A stretch of 64,000 nt of DNA from positions 500,314 to 564,313 of the forward strand of contig LSRX01000425.1 of NCBI GenBank assembly GCA_001939145.1, in the 5' to 3' direction. Origin of the DNA: Symbiodinium microadriaticum. Lineage: Eukaryota; Sar; Dinophyceae; Suessiales; Symbiodiniaceae. Within the stretch, counting starts at the first letter, position 1, and the number at the start of each line of letters is the position of its first letter. The notes below the pieces were generated by a model. The model ran no database searches and was not told the origin of the DNA. It worked only from the letters and a program-made list of their open reading frames with translations. Shown one piece after another: positions 12,480-23,751 of this stretch. The position numbers and the translations under genes are program-made.

Positions 12480-12862
12480 CTTGAGTGGATCGCTCTCTTG
12501 GAACTCCTTCAACTTGGTCCTGATTGCACCTGGCCGTTGGCAAAACATGTTTCCGCTTTCCAGGGCTGAAGAAGTGGAGAACTTCTCCAGCCAAGGATGC
12601 GGCCTTTCTCTTGCTGCAGCGAGTTGGCACGCGCCTGGGAATTTTGCGCTGACTGCAATTCCGAGTCGCGCCGCCCTCGTTAACCCTCTGGCCCATGGTT
12701 GGCCTCGAGCTGCGAGATCTGCAGCTCTGCTTTCTCCTTGTTCGTGCGCCTCGAAGCCATTTCAAGCACCCCTTTCAAGGAAAGGCTCTCTGTGCTGGAA
12801 GAGCCAGACGACTCGGGCCTGGACCTGCCAGACCGCCTCGGGAATATGGGACATGCTCGCAT
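12480..12862 (-). CDS. Coiled-coil exons of an unknown protein
   Basis: At least three minus-strand pieces show heptad-like, Gln/Glu/Lys-rich helix. One lies in about 12862-12690, a Ser-rich start followed by a helix containing NKEKAELQISQLEANH. A second is near 12655-12600 in another frame (LQSAQNSQARANSLQQEK). A third is near 12530-12480 (TKLKEFQESDP). The frame changes between them imply short introns. Exact borders are not fixed. The style matches the much larger coiled-coil exon field at 30.8-42.1 kb. Confidence 0.42.
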
Positions 12863-13175
12863 GCAATGTGGGGCTTTGGATTTCGGGCGTAAGGACTGCG
12901 TAAGGTTTAGGAGAGTTTATGGGTTCTTTTTGTTTCAAGGCTCTTTCGCCTCGTGCGCAGTCGGAATACCTTTATGGCGGAGGCAGGGTTTCGGGCGTCG
13001 GGTGTTGGGTGCGTCTTTTCGCTTTCAATACGTATGTATGAAATATGCTTATCTAATTGTATCTACACACATACCTAAGTATAACCTAACATTGTGTACT
13101 ACAATATGATATAGCCTCATAAACTATAACATAGTATAACATGACATAGCAAAACATGAGCATATACAATCTACT

Positions 13176-13240
13176 ACAATACAATACAATACAATACAAT
13201 ACAATACAATACAATACAATACAATACAATACAATACAAT
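13176..13240. repeat. Microsatellite (ACAAT)13
   Basis: Thirteen perfect tandem copies of ACAAT. On the minus strand the repeat stays open as a monotonous Tyr-Cys-Ile-Val-Leu string that merges with the real exon at 13.67-13.94 kb, producing a misleading 283-codon frame. That part is not taken as protein. Confidence 0.98.
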
Positions 13241-13669
13241 ACCACATGACATCATGTAACGTAGTATAAAACCATAAGTGCAAAAAACGCGTCATACTCG
13301 CGTTGCATCTGGTATAATGTAATACCTTGTACAACCAGCTATCATAGTGTAAGATGATGTGCATGTATGACGGGGGGCGCTGAGGTCGAGACGCACTCTC
13401 CGGGCCAGGCTGCCTGCGGGATCCGCCACCATGCGACCGATTCAACAACACCCCAGGGCAGAGAGTGCCCAGCCTGCCCAGGAGGTCATCGTCGCTGTCT
13501 TGATCTGACAGGGCATGGAGGGCAACAGAAAGACCTTGTACAGTGCCTCTATCACATGGACGCAATAGTGCCTGGGGCAATAGCCACTCAGTATGTACAT
13601 CATGACAACGGAATGCTTGCGCAACGAAGCCCTCACCACCTCGAGCCCCGGAGTCAGCCGTCGCCAGCT

Positions 13670-13937
13670 GATTCTTGAGGCGCCTCCAAGCATCTTGCGC
13701 ATTTTGGGTGGCAGTCATAAACGACAAACCCGTATTAGCTGGCCTGTAGTAGAGGTACAGCGGTCGCATGACCTCCTTCTGCGAATGGTTTGGTAGAACC
13801 TTAAACCTCACCCATCCAATTCTTGCATGGCTTGCATGAGTGCAACCTACATCGAAGAACCGAGTTCTGTGCTGCTTCTTCCAATCAGTGTCGTAGCGTT
13901 TCAATTCCTTCCGTGTCAGAGCATCGGCAGGTAGCAT
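13670..13937 (-). CDS. First exon of an unrecognised protein
   Basis: The frame begins with ATG at 13937-13935 and runs for about 88 residues of well-mixed sequence: a basic N-terminal helix (RKELKRYDTDWKKQHRTR), then a beta-rich part with IGWVRFKVLPNHSQ and PLYLYYRPANTGLSFMTATQ. Codon use and composition look like a real exon, and the next 40-60 residues of the open frame may also be coding. I do not recognise the family. Further downstream the frame enters Ser/Pro-rich sequence and the microsatellite, so an intron probably starts somewhere after 13670. Confidence 0.5.
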
Positions 13938-14525
13938 CTACCTTGCTTCTGCGATGGCAACTGATCCCAGCTGAGAGTCCGCTTTGACGCGTTTCTTTTC
14001 CTGGCCGAGCTCGGTTTTGCCTCACAAACGCAGCCATGAGGGCTTAAGACGCTCTGTTGCACAATGTGCGGCTATGCCCTGCAGGGGCAGTGTTTGAAAG
14101 GGGCTGCAGTGCCAGAGAAACAACGGGGAACCCTAAGGCTACATGTAGGATACTATCAGAGGCACTATACTAAGAGGAGAGGCCGGGGCTCGAACTCATC
14201 AGCGTGATGCGCTTGGAGCTCAGCATCTCCTGGCCAAACCCCGAGGCAACTTCGGGGTTTGGGGCTTAAAGCGTCCTTATGGTAAATTGATGATTTTCTT
14301 ATAGTCCTTATACATGACCCTTGTAGTACACCTTTGGGTAACCTTAGAGTACCTTTACAATAAGCATCATACCGTAGCCTCATGGTGAACTTATCGATAA
14401 TGCCCCCCTAGTAGTGCCCGCATCATACCATATGGGGACCGTATAGCACCCCGGACAGTACCCATGTGTCATGCTTTTCGTAGTGACCTTATGGTAACAT
14501 ATGGTAACCTTTTTGACTGGAGCCC

Positions 14526-15247
14526 CTAAACTCGCCAGAACCCTATTCCGATTATTGAGACCCCTCTACTGACCCGTGCAAAACCTGATGCATTGAGTGC
14601 CTCGTTGAGGTCCAGTCTGCGTAGGGCGTGCTGATAGCGCTGCTTCCGCTCCTGCCAGCGTCGCTGACGAAGCCAAGGCGAGGACAATCGGATGATTCTT
14701 GAACATCTGCAGGAATCCCAGCGAATTAGGGTGTCCTCAGAACTCCATGCCAGAACTGGACCTTCCCCGATCACGTCGCCCATCTCGGCCCTTACCGGTG
14801 CGACTCAGGTGGAATGCGCCGAGCAGCCCAGGAAAAGCTGTGAGATGGTCCCATCCATCAACTTCAACCTCAAAGCATAGCTCAGATGCGTGCCCGAACT
14901 CATCCAGCTCCACGTCGTTGACCCACTGTGGAGGGATAGGCTTGACCTCCAAGCTCACAATTCGGCGCAATTTGAGGCACAGAACCAAAAACAATGGCTG
15001 AGGTATCGGCAGTGTCTGGTACCACGATGGCGTCGATGTTCATAAACGGGTGGGAGTACTCCGCTTTGAACCTCGAGCTTTTCATCTGAGACAGGTGAAG
15101 CTTGGAGTGATCAAGGGCCGCGGCAATCCAGAAATGTAGACATTTAGGCTCTCCCCCAAGACCTCCTTCACCTTGCAAGCTACCCCTGCATTGCAAACTG
15201 CACTGCGCACAAGACAGACTTGGCTCGGTCTGAAACCACCAAGTCAT
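14526..15247 (-). CDS. Multi-exon unknown gene
   Basis: Several minus-strand frames alternate along this stretch. Around 15180-15090 an AG|G acceptor opens a segment with KEVLGESLNVYISGLPRPL. Around 15070-15000 another gives FKAEYSHPFMNIDAIVVPD. Around 14960-14800 a longer one carries VKPIPPQWVNDVELDEFGH and an acidic beta-rich run ending in GLLGAFHL. Around 14690-14590 a basic helix follows (RQRRWQERKQRYQHALRRLD). The order and strand are consistent with one gene with short introns, but the splice sites were not all pinned. The family is not recognised. Confidence 0.48.
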
Positions 15248-15461
15248 TTCGGTGCATACCCCATATTATATAACATATATTGTCCGTTCTAAACTGAATA
15301 TGCTACATTATATTTATGTCTTATGTTTCATTTATATATGATATCCTATGTGCTATATGTTTCACGATATAAACTACATAGGATGCATTATGCATTTCAT
15401 GTCGTATATTACATATTAACTATTAAGTAGTAAATTTTATACACTATATCTTATTTTACTA

Positions 15462-15510
<49 letters not shown>

Positions 15511-15533
15511 TGTATGTATGTATGTATGTATGT
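15462..15533. repeat. Microsatellite (TA)n followed by (ATGT)n
   Basis: About 11 copies of TA pass directly into about a dozen copies of the tetranucleotide ATGT (GTAT in another phase). It directly borders the G-rich block that begins near 15540. Confidence 0.97.
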
Positions 15534-15540
15534 GCTCTCG

Positions 15541-15671
15541 GGTCCCGGGCCCCCACAGGGGCGAGGTGGGGATGCAGGGGCGGAGGGTACCACCACAGGC
15601 CCCACCCCACAGGTGGGGGAGGGCAGGGGGGGAGGATACCATGGGGTGCGGGGAGGAAGGGTGGGGCAGCC
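15541..15671 (+). other. G-rich block with many GGG/GGGG runs
   Basis: The plus strand carries more than ten runs of three to six G separated by short spacers, especially at 15601-15668. This pattern can fold into G-quadruplexes. The block is sandwiched between AT-rich simple sequence. A second, smaller G-rich run lies at 15822-15847. Confidence 0.7.
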
Positions 15672-17344
15672 CTGCATCACATATACTAAGCCACATCTTA
15701 CATACTATAAGCTTTGTATTATAAATGATAAGCCACATACATACATGCATACATTCATACACGCATATGTTTATTTATGGTCAGGCGTCGGGCGTTCCCG
15801 GCCCCTGCCCCCCATTGGTATGGTCTGGTAGGGGTGGGGGGGGGTGTTGGACACTTGCGGGCTATTTGACATTACTACGCTGCTTACACAAGCAAGCAAG
15901 AGCCAAACAAACNGGGAGGGCCGGGATCTTCCGCAAGCCCTGCATAAACCCTGTAACGCAGGGCGTGTTCCTGTTTTTTTATCAATTTTAACCTGTACTT
16001 TCAACCCTACGACTAACCCTAAACCCGCCTAAATGCAGGGCCAAGCCTAAAGCAGAACATAAACCGTAAACCCGAACCAACTGTTTTTCGTGTATTCATT
16101 GTTTGTCTAATATTACATATTATCTATTCTACACTATCAATTAAATTATATGTATTACATATATTTCATGGTATGTTATATATGTGTGTGTCTACAAACT
16201 TTATGTGTATATATATATATATATACATATGTAACCCTAAGCCCCTCCCTGCGACATGCTCCCGAGAACCGAGCAGACTGCGAGGCCATGATGAATGAGG
16301 AGGCCCAGGGCTAGGCTAGGCCTACAGCGCCCTCCTTTCTACGGTGATTCTGGGGTTTACACTCTGCGGGCTTCAAGCGGAGGGTTCACAACGAGCTCCA
16401 GCTAAGAATCTTCCAAAGCGAACTATGTGTCAAGTGCTTGGCGTACAAGGAAACAGAATGTACATCAATGAAGATGGATTTCCGTGCGCGTTCATGCTCC
16501 ACATGACGTGGCGTGGCAGACGGCAGGTCTGCCTTGAACCGAAATCAATTCTCTTTGCTTGGGCAAACCGACTCCTGGACCCCGAGCCCCGGGAATGTGT
16601 GAGCACATGTCGGAATGCTACACGGATCCGGGGAAGGAAAAAGGGAGAGCACGAGGGCACCCGGTGTCTCATCCGGTGCCGCGGCTGCGTGCTCGGCGAT
16701 GCTCGGCGCTTTCGGGTTTCAACGATCAAGGGTTGAAGTCTGCCAACAGCTAAAGCTTCTTAGTACATTCTTCATGCATCGGCGAACACCAAACACTAAG
16801 TGGCTCCAACTGGCCGTGCCATGCCACACAATGCAGAATCCGTGTGGCCAGACATCTAACTCTTAGAGCGTGAGCCTCAAGAGCCAATTCGCCTGACCTC
16901 CATGCCCTGACCGTGCAGATCGCCGAATAACCAAGGAAGGGAAAGAAAACCTACTTTTGCATGCATGGGAGCTTTAGGACCGTGAAGTTCAGACGAGCCC
17001 ACAACCAATTGCCGCATTTCAACACATTGAGGTCCAGGGTTGAGGCGGTTCGGCGGCTTGGTTTTTAGACTTCAGGGGCCCACGGTTGAGGGCACCAGGA
17101 TTAGGGCTTTCGATTTTCCGGAATCCCTGGTTGCAGCACCTGTGGCCCCCCAAAAGGGATCGAGGGTTTAAGGCCTAGGATGGGTTTAGGGTTCTTCAGC
17201 AAAGGCTTTTCCGATTCAAACACGATGTCTGCAAGTCACAAGCCGGAGATGCATAAAGCTGTTCCAGCAACCTGTGGGCCCTGTGAGTCCCCGTCTGAGC
17301 AAGCTTTCAACCTCTTGAGGACTTTGCCTGCGCGAATCTTCAGC

Positions 17345-18700
17345 GCATACAACTTGCAACTCCCGGCCGCTTTAGATGATCGGTTGCACGGGCAATCGAA
17401 CATGACAGGTTCCAATCAGAACTGCTGGCATGATTAGGGAAGCGATGCCGAGGAAGTTCAAGCAACGTCGCTGTGTGGATCACTGCTTTAGTCGCAAAAC
17501 TCCAAGACGAGCACCTCGCACCATCTCGCACCCGAAGCTGCCGAGCAAGCATCGCTTCGGGCTTCAGACTGATTCCCTGCGAGGTTCACGGGGTGCGCAT
17601 CCAGAACCCGCTGGGCTTTCTCCGATTTCGATGTCCACGACGTGGCTTCAAGCTGCTCTCTTTCCGCACGGCGACGAAGGCGAAGGCAAGGACCGCGCCG
17701 TTACTCCGCGGGCGGCCTCTCGCAGCAGCGAGTCTTGATAGAGATGCAAGGTGACAAGGAAAGAGTGCAAGTAAAATGTGCGCCTGCCCTTGAATCGAGC
17801 CCGTTCAACCTGCCAGCGCACGCCAAAGCTGGCGGGCCTTCCACTTCCCTACAAACCATGAGCAGGCCTCTCGCAGGTACGACTTGAGTTGCAACACCTG
17901 CTTGCATTCGGAATCACTCCTTGCGCTTCCGTGGCACGTGGCGCATCGGGAGCCCACGGCCCGGCCTCCTCTTGGAGAGACTGGATCTTCTCGCGGTACA
18001 TGCGATCCTGCTCACAAGATCTCAGCCGACGGGCCGACGGTGACGAAATGCAAAAATTCGGAAGCAAGAGGCATCCTGCTGCTCCCGCTGAGTAACCTCA
18101 TGCCGGTGCTTGACAGCGCTCTGAAGGCATCGGTCGCGGCAGCCGAGGCTTCCACAAGAACCGCATGGAACATGACCAGCAGCCTCAGCTCAAGCTGACA
18201 AAAAGCCGATGCACGACAAAGAGGTGAGGCAATCGAAGAATGGCTGCTTGTGCAACGTCGCATCAAGCGTCCAGTGCAGATCTTTCTTGCGACAGTCGCA
18301 ACTGAAGCCTCGGGCCTCGACTGCCTTCGCAAGCTGCCCGTTTACACAAGTAGCATTCGTTTCAGAGAAACGTTCCGTTGACACGCACGTTTCAGAAAGG
18401 CAACTCCAATCGGCACTTGCCCAAGTAAATCGAATCCTGCAAACCCATCGAATGGCTATGCAAAAAGCGGTCGGCGGCAGCTACGTGCAAGTTCAATCCT
18501 GCGAGAGCCCATAGCGTGACTGGCGGAACCATGGCGGAAGAGGTCCTGTGTCTTTCGGAGTGGTGAAGATCCTCTTCGCGCTGCCGCAGGCACAGCACTA
18601 TGCATTTTGCTTACGGAGATGGGCAATCTTGCCAGGCCGAGTCCCTCTGCAAGATGCGACGACTCAAACCACCGCAACGTGTGTGTTTACGGTTTGGAAC
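17345..18700 (-). CDS. Helical/coiled-coil gene fragments
   Basis: Minus-strand exons of a mostly helical protein appear in alternating frames. Examples are LRQREEDLHHSERHRT near 18.58 kb, NGQLAKAVEARGFSCDCRKK near 18.3 kb, an Ala-rich helix with LELRLLVMFHAVLVEASAA near 18.17 kb, DRMYREKIQSLQEE near 18.0 kb, LQLKSYLREACSWFVGKWKA near 17.88 kb and EQLEATSWTSKSEKAQRVLD near 17.67 kb. Frames switch every 60-130 bases, as expected for short introns. No known domain was identified; exon borders were not individually solved. Confidence 0.45.
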
Positions 18701-19986
18701 TACACCCTTCTGACGCCACGCAGGCAACAGAAGGGGCTGCTTCGTTGATGGAACCTGCTCTTGGCATTCTTAAACGAGGTGCCGTTTCTGCATTCACATC
18801 CACTCTCAATCCGTGCAACAGCAGAACCATGCAAAAACTCTTCAACAAACCCCCGTTCGCCTCGACCAGAAGCGGCTAATTTGTGAACTTTTGCGTGGTG
18901 GTCTTACATGCAGGCACGGTTTACCCGCAGAAGCAGTATAGCTTCATCACACAGAGCCACCATATCGAATGATCACCTCAGATAAGTAACGAGAAGCAGA
19001 GATTTAGAAAGCGCGAAATAAACTGCTTATAAGTCATGTTCTTGCCGCTCTTGGGCGAAGCACCTTGCATGTGTCCTCGCCACCACCAACATCACCACCA
19101 CCGCAGCAGCAGCAACAAGAACATCATGATGCGGAAACCTCATGGTGCGAAGCCGGCAACCCCAACCCGGTTGATGCCTACACTAAGTCCCCAAAGCCCC
19201 AAACGCACTGGACGCTACAATCCAAGGAACTTGAAATCCTACATCCTACACCTCAAAGTCCCAAAACCCAACACCCGAAACCCGAAAAAGAGAAACCCTG
19301 AAGCTTGACCTCCGAGGGTGTGCCAAACCCAGCCACTTCGAGCCTGTCTCTATTGGGAGAACATAGCGTCACATGGCTTCGTCTCATTTTAAGAGCGTGC
19401 AAAGCGGTAGAGAGACAAAAGTCAGCCTGACTTTTCAACTTTTAAGAACTGAGGGGCCGGATCTCCTATTGTCTCAGGGTAAAAGTGAGCCGGAAGTCTC
19501 ATTTCAGTTAAGGAACCTAGCAAATTGACTAACAAATTGACAGCGAATCTGTCACGTCACAACTGCTGGAAAAACAACCGGGCTGCATCATTGAGAAATC
19601 CATTCTCTGCTAGAGGGGATTCCTGGGTTACTGTTGGGCACGAAAAGGGTTGCGAGAAGAATTCTAAAAGAGCACAGTTCTTCTACCTCAGAAAGCCGAA
19701 GCTGAGGGGAGCACACGGCGCCTGCCGCTGCCCCGACGACCTGGCCATCCGACCAAAGTGCTCTGAAAAAGAGGGGCCAAGACCGTGCCAATGCCCTTGA
19801 AGGAAATGATTCAAGGTATAAGGGGTACAATGCGATACAGAATTGCACTCTCTGGGCAGTCCCAAGCAAGAGTTTTCAGAGCAGCCTTGGCGCCAGAGGC
19901 AGGGGCCTCAGAGCAGATCGCAGGTGATCGGAAAGCCACGGGTTTCCTGCCCCCTTCTGAGCCCCGTCGCCGGGGAAGGCGAGGGC

Positions 19987-20274
19987 TCAGAGCTCAAGGC
20001 TCGAGCTGAGAGACCTGCTACAGTTTCGGGTGTCTCGTGGTTGCGCGCACTTTATGCGAGGTCTCGGAGATCCGGATCTCCCGAGCCTCGCAGAAGGGCT
20101 CTCTTCATCCAGGCCCGGTTTCCCACCGCCATGGCCATCAGGGTTCTCAGGATTCGGCCAGTCTCCGGTGAACACCGTGCGAATAACCGAGAATCCCTCA
20201 ATGGCATGATGACTGCCGCAGCTCAACTTGGGAAGCATGCTGCACTCGAACATAAGATCCATGGAAGCGGTCAC
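19987..20274 (-). CDS. Possible exon, unknown protein
   Basis: The first 55 or so residues of this minus-strand frame look like protein (MDLMFECSMLPKLSCGSHH, then a hydrophobic and aromatic stretch and a Gly/Pro-rich tail). The rest is Arg/Ser-rich and is probably intron or another frame. It lies downstream of the acidic exon at 20.5-21.2 kb on the same strand, so the two could belong to one gene. Confidence 0.3.
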   Translation of the reverse strand: MTASMDLMFECSMLPKLSCGSHHAIEGFSVIRTVFTGDWPNPENPDGHGGGKPGLDEESPSARLGRSGSPRPRIKCAQPRDTRNCSRSLSSSLEL

Positions 20275-20524
20275 TGGGTTTAGGGTTGAGAGTGAGGTCT
20301 GTCATGTTCTCACGGCTTGGTCAGCTGTCAAGGCGGCAGGCCCCCATGAAGGACGCTAAGACGCATGCTCTGTCGGCTGGAGTGCGCACGGCCAAGCTGG
20401 GTGGGACTAAGCCACGGATCTTGGACTTTCTCCGAGCACATGACATGCAAGCGTCAAGCGTTTCGAATTCAAGTTCGAGGCGATGTCGGACGATCTACGC
20501 TTCACATCGAAGAATGAAAAGGAT

Positions 20525-21238
20525 TCACACATCCTCCTCACTGCCCCAGGCATCGCTGCCACTGGCCTCTTCGTTAATGGATTCCGGCACAGACATGCTC
20601 CCATCAAACGAAGCATCTGCGTATTCGTCGTCCTCCTTCTCGGATTTGGACTCCTTCGCCTTCGGCGATGGGACCAACACAGGACCAGCTGGGCCCGGGC
20701 GCGAGTCAGGTTTAGAACTCATCAACGAATCCAATGCATCGGGCTTCTTTGCCTCACCTTTGGGCATCAGGGCATCCAACGCATCCAACGCATCCGGTGC
20801 CGATTCCAGCGGAGCCGCTGGGACTTGCTCTTTGGGCTGCCCCGACGTCTCCGACTTCTCGCCACTTCTTGGAGGCTCCTCCGCCTCCTCGGCAGCCTCC
20901 TCAATGGTGCCGACGGTGCCTGCAACCCCCAAACCTGCCAACCCTCGCTTGGCGACAGGTCTCACGACCTCGACGAAATCGCACTTCTCGTCCAATTCCG
21001 TGGAGAGCTCCACGCTGTAGTCCATGCCAATGCTCATCTCATTGCAGGAGGCACTGACCTGGCTTGAGCTGGCATCCAAAGCACCAGAGCCGTTCATCGG
21101 AGAGTCCGCAGATGCCGAGGCTGAACCAGCAGCCTCCACCACGCCAAACAACAATTTGCAAATTCTCTGCACCGAACCCTTGGGGTCCGGGCTGGAGACT
21201 TGGTGTTCCTCGCTTTGCCTTCGCGGAAGCAGTAGCAT
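20525..21238 (-). CDS. Acidic, largely disordered protein exon
   Basis: A minus-strand frame of 237 codons starts with ATG at 21238. The protein is Glu/Asp/Ser/Ala/Pro-rich. It has one more ordered segment near residues 65-105 (MDYSVELSTELDEKCDFVEV, then a Gly/Val-rich stretch) and a repeated DALDALMPKGEAKK-type linker near residues 145-175. The C-terminal end is very acidic. The frame meets TGA just after a GT donor (GAT|GTGTGA), so the exon probably splices on to the helical piece at about 20500-20430 (FFDVKRRSSDIASNLNSKRL). No family is recognised. Confidence 0.55.
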   Translation of the reverse strand: MLLLPRRQSEEHQVSSPDPKGSVQRICKLLFGVVEAAGSASASADSPMNGSGALDASSSQVSASCNEMSIGMDYSVELSTELDEKCDFVEVVRPVAKRGLAGLGVAGTVGTIEEAAEEAEEPPRSGEKSETSGQPKEQVPAAPLESAPDALDALDALMPKGEAKKPDALDSLMSSKPDSRPGPAGPVLVPSPKAKESKSEKEDDEYADASFDGSMSVPESINEEASGSDAWGSEEDV

Positions 21239-21559
21239 GTGACAGACTTGCCGGACTTGCCCGGCCCGTGCCAGGCCGGCCTACCGTGCTGCCCTTGGAA
21301 GTCGGGGTTGGCTCCCCAAGTTCTGTCTCCTGCAGGGCATTGTTTGCATCAATGTGAGTTGCGCCGCTCTGTATGACGTGTCACGACTGGACAGCAGCAA
21401 ACTTCCTGACATCTCGCGAGCCTTCACTTTTCTTCTGCAAACTGAACCCTTGAATTAGGAGGCTACGCACAACCCCCCCGGGAATTTTCTCACGCCGTGG
21501 GCAGGCAGAGGTGTAGAGAAATTGGAAGGATCTCTGCCTTCGTCCCGAGGTGCCGCGTT

Positions 21560-22260
21560 CCAGACTTTCAGAGATGCACTTTCATTATTCGAGCCTTGGG
21601 GCTCGTGATGGATGTATGCATAATGTCAGTCAATGGGGCTGTCGACGAATCGCGAGATGGTGCGCCACTGACTTCTTGATGCAGTCGCGCGATAGTTACT
21701 TGCAGTTCCTGCAGCGGTACACTGATGACCTCCTAGCTTTGTGGAGCGAGTCTTGTCTGCCGTCGCAAACAACCGGTATCCTTCATTTCAGTTCGATTTG
21801 TGGGGTGATGGAAACTTTTATTCTCTCGATGTGGCCTTGCAGCAAGGGCCTTGCGCAATGAGCAAACCGGTCAGTATCATGGTCTACGCGCCTCTGAATC
21901 TGCATTCGTACGTACCTGTCAGCAGCTGTCATCCCGACAGTATCTTTCATAGCCTTCAATTACTGGAGGGTGTTCGAGATGTCTTCGAACTACTTGCTTG
22001 CGTCTGCGGGATCACGGGTTCAGTATCGCAGCTACCGAGCATTTTCCCAAGCGTATCATCTACATTCATTTACAATCATTGTGCCCTCGTGAATCAGGCA
22101 GTTCCAAATGCTCGCACGCTGCGTTGGTGCACGGGCATGAATCGTTTCAGGCGTCGCTGCAAAGATGTTCGGCTGTACAGTGCAGTCTTTGGGTCTGTTT
22201 TCCAAAATACTGCTGCTGTCGGATGCAGAAGCGGGACGATTTCAAGCTGTGTTTAAAACC
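21560..22260 (+). pseudogene. Decayed Penelope-like reverse transcriptase fragment
   Basis: On the plus strand, successive frames carry pieces that fit the reverse-transcriptase core of Penelope-like retroelements. There is a YTDD-type catalytic box (LQRYTDDLLALW, about 21709-21744). In a shifted frame follow a beta-hairpin with GNFYSLDVALQQG (about 21807-21845), a KP box and an HSYVPVSSCHPDS motif (about 21910-21945). A later shift gives the following thumb-like segment. At least two frameshifts and a stop separate the pieces, so it is not functional. The family assignment rests on motif order, not on a search. It is the only credible coding remnant on the plus strand. Confidence 0.48.
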
Positions 22261-22522
22261 ATTCTGGCAAGCTCTTGAACGAAAGCTGGGAACATGGCTG
22301 CCTGGCAGAAAAGGCTGCATCGGTTCACGGCTTGAGCATCTCTGCATTTCTGCGGTGCAAAAGGCATGTATAGACATTGGGGCATCTGCCTTCGTCCTTT
22401 TGGCAGGGCCCGCTCATTTAGATTGTCTGCTCTCATCCCGCTCCGGTCCCAACACCGGGACACCTCTGGCTGGCCTCGCCGGCATGACCCACGGGAGAAA
22501 TACCCGAGTCTTGTGGTAATGT

Positions 22523-22570
22523 TATATTATCGTATATTATACTATAGTATATTATACTATAGTATAATCT
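22523..22570. repeat. AT-rich palindromic repeat
   Basis: The self-complementary word TATACTATAGTATA occurs twice in tandem, with partial flanking copies. The whole 48-base stretch can fold back on itself. It lies just 3' of the reverse-transcriptase remnant. Confidence 0.75.
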
Positions 22571-23751
22571 ATGGCTCTCTCCTTGCAGGCTTGCCCTTCT
22601 GAGAGGTCGACCTGACATGCTTCGTGTCCACCCCAACGACAGTAAACCACCAAACAGAAACGACGCTGTTGCAATTACACGGAATGGGTCTCGGCGGTAG
22701 TGCGTGAAGAAGCAACTTTGCCACAGCCCTCCAGCGAAGCTTCCGCTTTTGCAAGCTACCATCGTTCGACAATGGTCAACCTGAAAGTTGTCGCAACATC
22801 CTCGTGCATATCTACATGGACTTCAAGCCAACTGGTTCGCGGTTTGCCACTGCATGCTGCTTCGGTGCAGCCGTCCGTCTGTCCTCTGCAACGGTTGGGA
22901 GGGACTTCTCCTCCTCCGTCTTCAGTGGAGCAGGTCTGGGCCGACCTGGATCGTGAATACCACCAGCCCCTGGAGACAGAGGCCCACAAACACAGGAGCT
23001 GCGACCTCCAGGACCGTCTGAAGTGGCAGCTCCACGGCCTTAGAGGAGCTCTTCTACCCTCCATGAACAAGGCTCCCTCCGTCAACAGAATGCGGGACGT
23101 GCTGTCGTGGCAGACTGGGGTGTGGCACCGCTCGAGTCTCCGATGCTGTCCTTCGGCCCAATACACTTACGCAGCCGTCAGTCCAATCAGACTAGTGACC
23201 AGTGGCTTGCTGCCGTGCTCCAGCTTGCCATTGCCATTTTTCCCTTCTTTTGCCACTCGCGCAGCAAGCGGACCGTCGGGAGCGAATTCAGCCTCTTACT
23301 TCATGCATGTTAAATGTATCTCCAGACCCACAATCCAGTTAGAGTTACAGACTGTTCCGAGTGCTTCACCTCCAGGTTGAAAACCCCCTTATTGCGGGCT
23401 GCACGTTCTCGAGCTTTCATTGCTGGTGCTCGGGCTCCTGCATAAGCAAAAAACTAAAGAACTGATGGCATTCGGAACAAAGTCGATATCTTTTGGTCTC
23501 TGGCGCTGTCATCCTCGAAATCATCCTCGTACACCTGCATACACGCGGCTGAATATGACCGAGGCCCAAAAACCACAACTTGGGCCCAGGCTTCACTGCG
23601 AGGACTGCAACATGCCTCTCGGGAGATGGCTCTCTTCGCCTTTAGCTGCGGCTCTGGTGTTTTTGTCCTGGCCTCTGGTACCGAATTCAAGGTGGCCCCG
23701 GCTGCCTCACCATGAGACACCATGCAAAGGACGGACCATCCTCTTCTCCGT

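Larger units (their letters stand above)
15250..17180. other. Repeat-rich intergenic DNA
   Basis: AT-rich blocks (15250-15480, 16080-16230 with an (AT)n run near 16207-16226) alternate with a G-rich block. A single unresolved base sits at 15913. Around 16012-16030 there is a short CCCTAAA-like, telomere-type stretch. A plus-strand frame at 16344-16736 has no recognisable domain and is not called. Nothing else supportable was found. Confidence 0.6.

Noticed and set aside
13086-13600. Extension of the minus frame from the 13.9 kb exon through the (ACAAT)n microsatellite.
   Set aside because: The peptide is a monotonous five-residue repeat created by the microsatellite; the frame is open only because a five-base unit cycles without a stop.
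14165-14262. tRNA-like segment on the minus strand (A-box-like GTTTGGCCAGGAG and B-box-like GAGTTCGAGCCCC).
   Set aside because: The bases flanking the TTCGAGC loop do not pair into a T stem and no cloverleaf could be drawn, so it is at best a remnant.
17160-17194. TTTAGGG-like words (also near 16014, 20275 and 30543), resembling dinoflagellate telomere repeat.
   Set aside because: Only one or two degenerate units each, scattered; not enough to call an interstitial telomere array.
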